Source of the DNA: a bacterium
GTDB lineage: Bacteria > Electryoneota > Electryoneia > Electryoneales > Electryoneaceae
Assembly: GCA_028278125.1 (NCBI GenBank)
Contig: JANQEY010000274.1
Span: 1-50,379, forward strand
Direction of reading: 5' to 3'
DNA length: 50,379 nt
The position numbers and the translations under genes were made by a program. The notes under the pieces are model-generated. The model worked only from the letters and a program-made list of their open reading frames with translations. It searched no databases and was not told where the DNA came from. How positions within the stretch are numbered: position 1 is the first letter of the stretch; each line of letters starts with the position of its first letter. Below are positions 17,396 to 25,383 of this stretch, in pieces.

Positions 17396-17694
17396 ATGTG
17401 TCTCCATTTGTAGAAAATCTGGATGAATTCACCAAACTGAAATCAGAAGGTTTAAATTAGTTTTTTTGAATGGATATGACAAGAACTTTTCTTGATAATC
17501 AATTGATGAATTTAAATCCTCTGAAATTTGTTACAACCACAGAATTTCTCAAAATTATAAATAAAAAAGCAGCTTGAGGATATCAGTATTTATTCTCATT
17601 ATTGGTAGAAACATACCTGTATCTTTTATATATTAAAAATCTAATTAGTATCTATCCTCATCGATCCGTTATCATGCCACTTCGGAGGGATTGT

Positions 17695-20600
17695 ATGCAC
17701 AGCTCAAATAATCATTTAAACAGTTTCACCGGTGTAAACAAGTGCTGGTTTCCGAAAAAAACTATTACACCATCTTCAATCCTCCTGTTTCTTCTATTAA
17801 CATTGATCCTGATCAGTGCCTCTACAATGGCACAGGATTCTCCGGTACTGATGATCTCCAAGGAAGATAATGGCTATCGTCTCGATTGGGTACCGCAGCA
17901 GGGACAGGATCGCTGGGCAGTTTTACGGTCTTCAGATCCTAAAATGATGAACCCTGATACCCTGGCAATCACCTCTTCATATACATGGTTAGATTATGCG
18001 GAAGATATAAATTTTCACGGGCAATGGTTTTACCGTGTTGTACCCTGGATAAATACAGCTCCTCCCAATGACTACGTTGTAATTGAAGATTTTGAAGATG
18101 GTGAAGTCGACCTCGAAAGTTATCCCGATGAAGATATAGAACCGAACACTGTCGATGTAGTTGAAGGCGGTTACAGGGATTCGGAATACTGCCTCGGGAT
18201 GGTGGGTGATTCCTGGAAAATTCAATATCTCGATCCAATCGAGCTTGACCAGTCGGATATCTGGTCTGTTGATCTGTACCTGAGTGTACTCGGCAGAATG
18301 CAGATGATCGGAGTTGGAGATGGCGAAGACGAAATGTTTTATGTTATCTGGGGTGAGGATGCACCTAATACCGATCCCTGGATCACAACTTACCAGGGAT
18401 GGTTTCCTGAAGAGGAATGGGTGACTATTTATCTTCCCGTCGGTGAAGACTGGCATGGAAGGTTTGGATCGAATGGGACAATTGACAGGATATTTTACGT
18501 AAACGAGAATGAAGGAATCTGGCCCCGGGGAGAATTGCTCGTAGATAATCTCAGAAATGTCACAAACGCAATGCCGCTTAATCCCACCAGCGCTTTCCGC
18601 TGGACATGGGGCAATGAAGTAGCAGGTGATTCTATTGAGGTAGTCTTTAATAATCTTACCATAGACGGTGATAGCGGAGACCTTGACTTTTTCTGGAGTT
18701 TCGGTGACGGGAACACATCCCAGGAAGAACATCCCACTCACCGTTATCCAAGAGGTGGAAGGTGGCCTGTAACACTACGGACAGTTGACAGCCAGCGTAA
18801 CTGGGACATCTATACAGCTGCAGTTGTAGACAGCCCTTTGACACTCCAGTCAGACTTCACTATAAGTTGCGTTGGTGATATTATTCTTGCCCGTGGTTAT
18901 AGTGCAGAAGATGGACTAATTGATACATATGGCGTCGATTACCTCTTTGAACAGGTAGAGCCATACATTTCCGCGGCTGATATTGCAATCTGTAACCTTG
19001 AAAGCCCACAAACTGACGCCGAAACAGTACATCCAACCAAAACTATCTGGTTTAAAGGCAGGGAAGAAGATACTATCGGTATTGCCAATGCTGGATTCGA
19101 TTACGCTTCAGTAGCCAATAACCATATTATTGATTACATGGTTGAAGGGATGCATGACACTCAGAATATCCTTGAAGATATAGGAGTATTATGGGGTGGT
19201 GCCGGAGATAATGATATCGAAGCCCGGATGCCGACATATCTGTCAAATGGTGGGAAAAGCCTGGCTGTAATTTCCATGTGTAACAGAACAGGGCATTACA
19301 ACAATTACCAGCCATTTCTTGATTCCGGGAGAAATAGACCCGGTTTCGCATTGTGGAACCGTAGCGCTATTGAAGCTACAGTCCCTGCAGCACGCGAGAA
19401 CGCCGACCTGGTAATGACTTATGTCCATTGCGGCAGCGAATATTCCCGTTTCCCCATGGATGGTGACAAACTTGGACACTACCTGGTCGATGAAGTTGAG
19501 CAAGACGACGATTACGTTACATTCGAACTTCACCCTGATTCAGGTGAAGTAGCCCTAAGGCATTATGCGATAGATATGGGAGCAGATCTCGTTGTCTGTC
19601 ACCATCCACATGTTATACAGGGTGTGGAAGTCTATAACGGGAAACTGATTGTCCATTCACTTGGCAACTTCATCTTCGACCTTTCGATGAATGAAACGAT
19701 GCCAACTATGATTGCTGAGATGCATGTGGGAGCTGACAGCGTAGACGGAGCGATTATCAGACCGGGTTGGATAGAAGAGTGGATCCCGACTGTAATAAAC
19801 GGAGGATTCGCACATGCGGTTCTGGACTATTTGAGTCATTATTCACTGCTGTTGAACACTCACCTTGTCAGGTTACCCGGTGAAGATATAGCCCATGTCA
19901 TGTGGGATCAGAATTACCCACGTGGCAGCCAGGTATTTAACGAAACGCACTCGATGTCTTACGTGACTGACACAGAATACAGAACAAGACCGATCAAGTT
20001 GACGGATGAAGGTGGACATGTAGCAAGGATTGAAGCTCTTCCCAACGGTGGGGGAGATGTGGAAATCAGGTATGGACGGGACATTCTGCTCTGGGCTAAT
20101 ATGGAAGATGAGGGGGCACAACCCTGGAACTTAAATTCAGATTTTGAATATTATGACACAGAACACGTGTACGAGGGTGAACGTAGTGTCAAACTTAACG
20201 TTCCGGACAATGCCGGAGATAATTACGTCACCCTGTTTGAGCGTCGTGTCAGGATATATCCTGAAAATGACCACAGCTTCCTCGGATGGATGTACACAAC
20301 AAATGCTAATAATGCTGAATTCCAGGTAAGGTTTTACCAGGATAGAGGTGATGGAAATTTCAACCTGCAAGCGATTCCTGCAAGCTTATCAGGTGATAAT
20401 GACTGGACGCCTGTTTATGCTGATTTCGACAGCCTGGAATGGTTTAACAGGTATATTAATATCCGCTTGAGTGAATACCCGGCAGATGAAGACTGGGCGG
20501 AAGCATGGTATGATGATATGTCCTTTATCTGGTGGGAGGGCTGGCAAACCGTAGACCTTCAGGATGGAGTTGATGTTCCCTTCCCAAGTGGATACAGGTT

Positions 20601-20718
20601 CGCACAGATCAGAACTACAGCTGAGAGTGAATCTGTTGACATTGAATGGACCAACGAATGGCCGGATGTTCCCGATCTCTGGCCTGGAGTAGTTGACGAG
20701 AACTTTGTAGCGCAATAG
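17695..20718 (+). CDS. Secreted CapA-family (PgsA-type) metallophosphatase-fold protein with PKD domain
   Basis: About 1007 residues, two to three times the size of a plain CapA protein. The start at 17695 is fixed by GGAGG six bases upstream. A signal peptide ends near ASTMAQ (about 45). Next comes a beta-rich region (about 110-290) resembling a carbohydrate-binding module, then a PKD domain with SFGDGNTSQEEHPTHRY (about 333-349). The CapA domain spans about 387-665: CVGDIILARG, CNLESP, FDYASVANNHIIDY, CHHPHVIQG and VHSLGNFIFD. A C-terminal beta region (about 790-1000) has EGERSVKLNVPD and FLGWMYTT, again like a glycan-binding module. CapA proteins take part in polyglutamate or capsule handling; this one is probably extracellular or periplasmic and binds surface glycan. 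A terminator follows. Confidence 0.85.
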   Translation: MHSSNNHLNSFTGVNKCWFPKKTITPSSILLFLLLTLILISASTMAQDSPVLMISKEDNGYRLDWVPQQGQDRWAVLRSSDPKMMNPDTLAITSSYTWLDYAEDINFHGQWFYRVVPWINTAPPNDYVVIEDFEDGEVDLESYPDEDIEPNTVDVVEGGYRDSEYCLGMVGDSWKIQYLDPIELDQSDIWSVDLYLSVLGRMQMIGVGDGEDEMFYVIWGEDAPNTDPWITTYQGWFPEEEWVTIYLPVGEDWHGRFGSNGTIDRIFYVNENEGIWPRGELLVDNLRNVTNAMPLNPTSAFRWTWGNEVAGDSIEVVFNNLTIDGDSGDLDFFWSFGDGNTSQEEHPTHRYPRGGRWPVTLRTVDSQRNWDIYTAAVVDSPLTLQSDFTISCVGDIILARGYSAEDGLIDTYGVDYLFEQVEPYISAADIAICNLESPQTDAETVHPTKTIWFKGREEDTIGIANAGFDYASVANNHIIDYMVEGMHDTQNILEDIGVLWGGAGDNDIEARMPTYLSNGGKSLAVISMCNRTGHYNNYQPFLDSGRNRPGFALWNRSAIEATVPAARENADLVMTYVHCGSEYSRFPMDGDKLGHYLVDEVEQDDDYVTFELHPDSGEVALRHYAIDMGADLVVCHHPHVIQGVEVYNGKLIVHSLGNFIFDLSMNETMPTMIAEMHVGADSVDGAIIRPGWIEEWIPTVINGGFAHAVLDYLSHYSLLLNTHLVRLPGEDIAHVMWDQNYPRGSQVFNETHSMSYVTDTEYRTRPIKLTDEGGHVARIEALPNGGGDVEIRYGRDILLWANMEDEGAQPWNLNSDFEYYDTEHVYEGERSVKLNVPDNAGDNYVTLFERRVRIYPENDHSFLGWMYTTNANNAEFQVRFYQDRGDGNFNLQAIPASLSGDNDWTPVYADFDSLEWFNRYINIRLSEYPADEDWAEAWYDDMSFIWWEGWQTVDLQDGVDVPFPSGYRFAQIRTTAESESVDIEWTNEWPDVPDLWPGVVDENFVAQ

Positions 20719-20738
20719 TATAGCTATAAATAACAATC

Positions 20739-20778
20739 AAATACCCTGATTCTGTATTGTCAGGGTATTTTTATTTTC
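20739..20778 (+). terminator. Rho-independent terminator
   Basis: Eleven-base stem AAATACCCTGA (20739-20749) with TCAGGGTATTT (20760-20770), followed by TTATTTT. It ends the CapA gene just before the sigma-54 control region. Confidence 0.93.
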
Positions 20779-20784
20779 GGCGCA

Positions 20785-20822
20785 CTGCCATACAGGCATG
20801 CCGAGAGCTGCCATAATGACAG
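20785..20822 (+). promoter_or_regulatory. Two palindromic upstream activator sites
   Basis: CTGCCATACAGGCAT (20785-20799) and CTGCCATAATGACAG (20808-20822) share the pattern TGYC-N5-GRCA. Their centres are 23 bases apart, about two helical turns. They lie about 100-135 bases upstream of the -24 element of the sigma-54 promoter, the usual place for enhancer-binding-protein sites. The probable binder is the enhancer-binding protein encoded at 21663. Inferred from spacing and symmetry. Confidence 0.62.
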
Positions 20823-20918
20823 CATTTCCTGTAATATTCTGTAGCTCTTACCTGGTTCAGCTCCAAAACTAACTTTTCATTTTAATCTTATATGTTGATA
20901 TTTTATGAATTATGACTT

Positions 20919-20935
20919 TTGGCACAGCCGTTGCT
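20919..20935 (+). promoter_or_regulatory. Sigma-54 (RpoN) -24/-12 promoter of the small heat-shock gene
   Basis: TTGGCAC-AGCCG-TTGCT matches the consensus TTGGCAC-N5-TTGCW at every fixed base, with the invariant GG and GC at correct spacing. Expected transcription start near 20946, about 65 bases before the GTG of the Hsp20 gene. Confidence 0.85.
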
Positions 20936-21011
20936 AAAGTATAGGTAAGAAGTCAAAAGGTAGTTGGAAACATTGAATACAATTATTCTTTTAATTAATA
21001 GGAGGTATATC

Positions 21012-21455
21012 GTGACTTTAGTAAGATGGAAACCACAACGCAATTTACATTCGATGCAGAAAAACTGGCATAGTATGATGAATGACTTTTTCAACAGCAA
21101 TTATGATGATGAGTTCATAAACACGGTCTGGGTACCGCGTGTCGACATCACTGAAAATGAATCAGGTTACCAGGTCCATGCCGATCTTCCCGGAATGAGC
21201 AGAGAGGATGTTCAGATTACACTTGATGACGGTGTTCTCACAATCAACGGTGAAAGAAAAAGTTCTTTTGAAGACAAGAGTGAATCCTGCCATCTCAGTG
21301 AGAGGGTACATGGCAAATTCAGTCGCAGCTTTACTTTGAGAAATACAATCGATACCGGTAAAATTGATGCAGAATTTAACAATGGCGTATTAACAGTAAG
21401 TCTCCCTAAAATGGAAGAAGCAAAACCACGTAAGATTGAAATTAAAGCCCACTAA
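21012..21455 (+). CDS. Small heat-shock protein (Hsp20/alpha-crystallin family)
   Basis: 147 residues, a normal Hsp20. It is an ATP-independent holdase that keeps unfolding proteins from aggregating. The alpha-crystallin domain runs from about 40 to 140: PRVDITENESGYQVHADLPG, then GVLTINGERK, then the conserved FSRSFTLRNTID and AEFNNGVLTVSLPK. The C-terminal oligomer motif is weak (RKIEIKAH contains I-x-I). The start is a GTG at 21012 with GGAGG six bases before it; a longer frame from a TTG at 20964 would begin in the leader. A near-perfect sigma-54 promoter and paired activator sites precede it, so control is by an enhancer-binding protein, most likely the next gene. A strong terminator follows. 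Confidence 0.95.
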   Translation: MTLVRWKPQRNLHSMQKNWHSMMNDFFNSNYDDEFINTVWVPRVDITENESGYQVHADLPGMSREDVQITLDDGVLTINGERKSSFEDKSESCHLSERVHGKFSRSFTLRNTIDTGKIDAEFNNGVLTVSLPKMEEAKPRKIEIKAH

Positions 21456-21486
21456 AAATGAATTAAACATTAAACCAATAAGAAAT

Positions 21487-21520
21487 AAGAGCCTGTCAAT
21501 GACAGGCTCTTTCTTTTATA
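21487..21520 (+). terminator. Rho-independent terminator
   Basis: Stem AAGAGCCTGT (21487-21496) with ACAGGCTCTT (21502-21511), five-base loop, then TCTTTTAT. Ends the Hsp20 transcript, so the enhancer-binding-protein gene has its own promoter. Confidence 0.93.
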
Positions 21521-21662
21521 TAATAGGAATAGCTGGAAATTGATTGATAATTTTTGACTTTTTATGCTTTCTACGCAGAATTAGGATTTCTAAACCCTGA
21601 TATTTATATTAGATTAACGGTTTATTTTATGAACTTCCTGTTGCTAAGGATAATTTCTGATC

Positions 21663-23408
21663 ATGTACAACCTCATGTTTTGCAGCCCGGCACCATGTGA
21701 GCTGGGAAAGATAGCTTCATCAATCGCAGCCACTATGGCCCCCGGTTACTGGGATATTTCTTACAGGAGCCTGGGACAGAAAAAGACACTCCAGGTGCAT
21801 GATTATAATTATCTCTATTCTGATTATAACCTCGACTTTTCGAATATCAGCGAATTTACCGCCCATGAAACGGAGTCCATCAAGTTTCACGTTGTGATCA
21901 GTATCAGCCCCCCTGATTCAGATTATGTACCTACGTTTTCCGGCATGCCTGTTCATATTCACTGGTCTCTCGATGACAAACTAGCCGGATTTGAAGATAA
22001 AACATCTTTTAAAAAGTTATACAGTGACCTGTTTTCTCGTGTCAACAAGCTTTTCCAGGAAGGAATGCTTGATGCCGTTGCCCAGGTACGAGCATCATTT
22101 GGCGCCCTGATTGACAATTTAACCGACGGTGTGATGGCTCATGATACAAAACGAAAAATATTTGTCTTTAACCAAGCCGCTGAACTGATAACCGGGTACC
22201 GTGCCAGTGATGTGATGGGAAGGGATTGCCATATTGTTTTCCCAGGCAGGTTCTGTGGAGGAGAATGTTCATTTTGCGCAAACGAATCGGGATTTACGCA
22301 CCACAATGACAGGATCCGTTACTCGACATCGTTCACCCGACATGATGGTAATACGCGTGACCTGGAGATGTCAGTCGTCTCCCTGAATAATCCGGAGAGC
22401 AGGCTAGTTGGTGGCCTGGTGATATTCAGAGATACTACCGAGATAAATACTCTGCGAAGAACTATTAACGAGAAAAGGGGATTTCACGGAATAATCGGAC
22501 GGCATCCTTCGATGCAAAAAGTTTTCGATTCGATAACTGAATTATCAAATCTTGATGTTCCCATCTTAATCCAGGGTGAAAGTGGTACAGGGAAAGAAAT
22601 GGTTGCCAAGGCTCTTCACCTGTCCAGTTCACGAAGTGAACAACCATTTGTCCCTGTAAATTGTGGCGCGTTGCCTGAAGGAACCCTGGAGAGTGAACTG
22701 TTCGGACATGTACGAGGTGCTTTTACCGGTGCGATCCGTGACAGGAAAGGCAGGTTTGAGCTAGCAGATAATGGAATCCTCTTTCTTGATGAAATTGGAG
22801 AGATCTCGCCAAATATGCAGATAAAGCTTCTCCGGGTAATCCAGGATAACAGCTTCGTCCAGGTTGGCGGAGAAAAAACAATCGAAGTAAACGTTCGGCT
22901 TATCTGTGCTTCAAACAGGGATTTGAAGAAAGCAACAATGCAGGGAAAATTCAGGGAGGATCTTTATTATCGGCTGGCTGTTGTCCCGATCTTTATGCCT
23001 CCCCTGCGCGAGAGAAAAAGCGATATTCCCCTGCTGGTTGATTTTTACCTTGAACAATTCTCCGGTGAAATGGGATCACCGAAGCTTAGTGTTGATAAGG
23101 ATGCGATGAGTATTCTGCTGGAACACCCCTGGCCGGGTAATGTTCGTGAACTGCGTAATGCTGTTCAATACGCGATTATTAAAAGCCGCAATTCCCTGAT
23201 CCTTCCGCACCATCTGCCTCCGGAAATCCGAGATCAATACGGTGGCAATAGACTTGAAAAAACATTACATTCCGGCCGACCAAAGAAGCTGACTTACGAA
23301 CTTGCGGTCGAAACTTTGTCACGATTTGACAACAACAAGGCAAAAGCAGCCCGTCATCTCGGCGTAAGCCGAACCACCCTTTATCGCACACTTAACGGCG
23401 AACTTTAA
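21663..23408 (+). CDS. Sigma-54 enhancer-binding protein with N-terminal ArsC/LMWP-like domain and PAS domain
   Basis: 581 residues. About 1-125 resembles the ArsC/low-molecular-weight phosphatase fold: MFCSPAPCELGKIASSIAA at the P-loop position and FHVVISISPP...HIHWSLDD like the CPxxPG..xHWxxxDP end of ArsC. The CX5R loop lacks its arginine, so catalysis is unlikely and ligand sensing is likelier. A PAS domain follows (about 145-265) with a Cys cluster CHIVFPGRFCGGECSFC. The AAA+ domain has Walker A GESGTGKE (about 305), the sigma-54 contact loop GAFTGA (about 351) and Walker B LFLDEIG. A Fis-type helix-turn-helix ends the protein (NKAKAARHLGVSRTTLYR). It has no receiver domain. It should activate sigma-54 promoters; two flank the gene. 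Confidence 0.92.
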   Translation: MYNLMFCSPAPCELGKIASSIAATMAPGYWDISYRSLGQKKTLQVHDYNYLYSDYNLDFSNISEFTAHETESIKFHVVISISPPDSDYVPTFSGMPVHIHWSLDDKLAGFEDKTSFKKLYSDLFSRVNKLFQEGMLDAVAQVRASFGALIDNLTDGVMAHDTKRKIFVFNQAAELITGYRASDVMGRDCHIVFPGRFCGGECSFCANESGFTHHNDRIRYSTSFTRHDGNTRDLEMSVVSLNNPESRLVGGLVIFRDTTEINTLRRTINEKRGFHGIIGRHPSMQKVFDSITELSNLDVPILIQGESGTGKEMVAKALHLSSSRSEQPFVPVNCGALPEGTLESELFGHVRGAFTGAIRDRKGRFELADNGILFLDEIGEISPNMQIKLLRVIQDNSFVQVGGEKTIEVNVRLICASNRDLKKATMQGKFREDLYYRLAVVPIFMPPLRERKSDIPLLVDFYLEQFSGEMGSPKLSVDKDAMSILLEHPWPGNVRELRNAVQYAIIKSRNSLILPHHLPPEIRDQYGGNRLEKTLHSGRPKKLTYELAVETLSRFDNNKAKAARHLGVSRTTLYRTLNGEL

Positions 23409-23773
23409 AAAACGATTATTGTACAAGAGTACAATAGTGTAACATTATTAATAACTGTACACATCAATTTCACACCAACAGCAATCTTTTCTAGTCATAT
23501 ATGCTGCAATATCACGCTCTTATAATATCTGCGCGACATTAATAAAAATACAATAAGTGTATCGATATACTCATTCTTTGTTTTCATTCCTGTCTTATTT
23601 AGAAAACTGAATTTGGTTCGAAATGGATGGAAGATATTTAAGCGAACTGATCATTTTATCTAAACCTAAAATATTGATAATATGTCACATTAAAATAAAA
23701 TGTCAGCATTTCACCTTCTATTTCAACAACTATTACCACCATCAAACAATCGATTACAACTCATAATCTCATT
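23409..23773. other. Intergenic region with palindromes upstream of a sigma-54-type promoter
   Basis: No gene recognised. Palindromes: ATTGTAC-AAGA-GTACAAT (23418-23435, ten bases after the enhancer-binding-protein stop, no T run) and GTGTATCGATATAC (23557-23570, imperfect). Either could be a regulator site for the operon that begins at 23828. The TGYC-N5-GRCA sites seen before the Hsp20 gene were not found here. Confidence 0.45.
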
Positions 23774-23790
23774 TTGGCATGGCATCTGCT
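23774..23790 (+). promoter_or_regulatory. Candidate sigma-54 promoter of the redox-signalling operon
   Basis: TTGGCAT-GGCAT-CTGCT keeps the invariant -24 GG and -12 GC at exact spacing, with one change in each element from TTGGCAC and TTGCW. It lies 38 bases before the ATG at 23828. The predicted start is near 23801, close to a CACAT-AACTA-ATGTG inverted repeat (23804-23818). The neighbouring gene encodes an enhancer-binding protein, which supports it. Confidence 0.6.
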
Positions 23791-23827
23791 TTTGGTCATG
23801 TGTCACATAACTAATGTGGAAGTATTT

Positions 23828-24070
23828 ATGTCAAAACTGTATAACGAACACATCCTGGAACTTCTTCGTTTATCACGCGAGATGATGGTGCTGGCGGATG
23901 TCGGTGACCGTGATCGCCAGGATTCAAGTTGTGGAGTGTTATATGGGACTTTGCGCGATGCAGCCTACAAACTCCGCAGCGAAGCTGAAAAGGAAAGATC
24001 CCTCCACATGGAAATGGGGCTTTGGGATGTAGATGAAAGCCAGGCAGAACCTGGGATTTCAGATAATTGA
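23828..24070 (+). CDS. Small conserved-looking hypothetical protein
   Basis: 80 residues, predicted cytoplasmic and helical. The central segment VGDRDRQDSSCGVLYGTLRDAAYKLR, read in two parts, looks like a conserved core with one cysteine; I recall similar short proteins in anaerobes but cannot name a family. The ATG at 23828 is taken rather than an upstream one at 23774, since the latter lies inside the sigma-54-type promoter. It leads a co-directional run: macro-domain protein (18-base gap), membrane subunit (6-base gap), iron-sulfur/receiver fusion. It may be an accessory or sensor of that complex. Confidence 0.68.
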   Translation: MSKLYNEHILELLRLSREMMVLADVGDRDRQDSSCGVLYGTLRDAAYKLRSEAEKERSLHMEMGLWDVDESQAEPGISDN

Positions 24071-24088
24071 TGAACATGGAGGCCTTAG

Positions 24089-24613
24089 ATGGCTTACGAA
24101 ACCAAGATCAACAACACCACAATCAACCTGGTAAAGGGGGATATAACTGATCTCGAGACCGAAGCATTTGTATTTTATGCACAGGATAATCTCGAGCTCA
24201 ATTCCGGGTTCGGAAACGCTATTTCGACCAGGGGCGGTCCCTCAGTAAAAGAAGAGCTTCAGCAGATCGGTTCTGTAGCTAGTAATGAAGCTGTTGTGTC
24301 AGCTGCTGGAAACCTTAAGGCTGAATACATAATTCACGCTAACGGGCCAAAATTCCAGGAAGTGAACACTGAAGAGAAACTCAAAACAACCATGATAAAC
24401 ACTCTTAAAACGGCTGCGGATAAAGGGTTGAAAAAAATAGCATTCCCGGGGATGGGGACAGGATTTTACGGAATCCCAAAACCGGTCGCAGCAAAGATCA
24501 TGCGTGATTCATTAAATGAGTTCTTCGGTTCAAACTCATCCATCGAAGAAGTAACTCTCTGCCTCCTGGAAAACAGGGAGCTTTCAGTCTTCGAAGCTGA
24601 ATTCAAATCTTGA
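24089..24613 (+). CDS. Macro-domain protein (ADP-ribose-binding fold)
   Basis: 174 residues, a single macro domain. Visible: INLVKGDITDLETEAFVFYAQDN (first strand and the ITxL motif, in two parts), GFGNAISTRGG and AFPGMGTGFYGIPKPVAAK, the glycine-rich phosphate loop. The usual NAAN motif, whose first Asn acts in ADP-ribosyl hydrolysis in MacroD-type enzymes, is replaced by FYAQDN. Binding of ADP-ribose, NAD-derived or other nucleotide ligands is likelier than hydrolysis. GGAGG lies six bases before the ATG. Its place inside an electron-transfer and signalling operon is unusual and suggests an NAD(H)-linked signal. Confidence 0.85.
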   Translation: MAYETKINNTTINLVKGDITDLETEAFVFYAQDNLELNSGFGNAISTRGGPSVKEELQQIGSVASNEAVVSAAGNLKAEYIIHANGPKFQEVNTEEKLKTTMINTLKTAADKGLKKIAFPGMGTGFYGIPKPVAAKIMRDSLNEFFGSNSSIEEVTLCLLENRELSVFEAEFKS

Positions 24614-24619
24614 TAAAGA

Positions 24620-25327
24620 ATGGATATTGATATGCACGGACATCTTCATACATCAGTTCTGGCAGCCCATTACACATTAATTGTAATGGCGATAGTCTAT
24701 ACTATCCGGATAATCTGGTTTACCCGTTTTAAGGCGGGAAAAGAGAGACAAGCCCCTACCGGGACTCCAGGGAGAACGGATTCTTCCAAGGGTTCGACCT
24801 ATTCCCTGATGGCGATTGCCATGCCATGGTCAATGGAAAGCTCACGTAAGCAGCCATTGATCTATGTACAGTTTATTATCTTCCATCTTGGTGTTGTGGC
24901 AGCAATTCTGCAAACATTTACGCTTCCGTTTGCTTCATCTCTGCATACACATCCTGTAGGTGGATTAGTATTCCAGATATCAATCGGCGCTGCATTTTTT
25001 GTCGCCCTGATCAGGATTATCCGCAGGATCGGATCCAAATATCTTCGGGCAATCAGCACACCGGACGATCATTTTTCTTTGATAATATTGACAGTCTGGT
25101 TTTTCTTCGGCTGGATGTCAGGTAATTACCCGCTTGATACAACAACAATATTATTTGGAATGAGTGGAAATACCGCCATGTTGGCTTTTTTCTGGATGAC
25201 AGCATTTTTCCTGATCTATGTGCCATTCAGTAAAATTTCCCACTACCTGTACTATCCCTTTACCAGGCATTACCTCGGGAAGACGATGGGTAGAAGAGGT
25301 GTTTATCCGATAGTCAGGAAACCCTAG
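24620..25327 (+). CDS. Cytochrome-b-like membrane subunit (DsrM/TmcC/NarI type)
   Basis: 235 residues with about five membrane segments (near 12-30, 85-107, 115-133, 152-170, 180-200). The C-terminal FSKISHYLYYPFTRHYLG matches the FSKxxH...F end of NarI/HdrE/DsrM-type subunits. Candidate haem ligands are histidines near the membrane ends (HGHLHTSVLAAH, HLGVV, HTHPVGG). Such subunits exchange electrons between quinol and a cytoplasmic iron-sulfur partner, here the next gene, which starts 56 bases on. An N-terminal cytoplasmic loop (about 35-60) is Gly/Ser/Thr-rich. The number of haems cannot be fixed by eye. Confidence 0.8.
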   Translation: MDIDMHGHLHTSVLAAHYTLIVMAIVYTIRIIWFTRFKAGKERQAPTGTPGRTDSSKGSTYSLMAIAMPWSMESSRKQPLIYVQFIIFHLGVVAAILQTFTLPFASSLHTHPVGGLVFQISIGAAFFVALIRIIRRIGSKYLRAISTPDDHFSLIILTVWFFFGWMSGNYPLDTTTILFGMSGNTAMLAFFWMTAFFLIYVPFSKISHYLYYPFTRHYLGKTMGRRGVYPIVRKP

Positions 25328-25383
25328 ATAGATTTTCCTGGGTATTTATATCAGAACAGAGACATATTCGCACGGAGTATAAG

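Noticed and set aside
17969..20736. Minus-strand open frames within the CapA gene
   Set aside because: Shadows of a long gene with signal peptide, PKD and CapA motifs.
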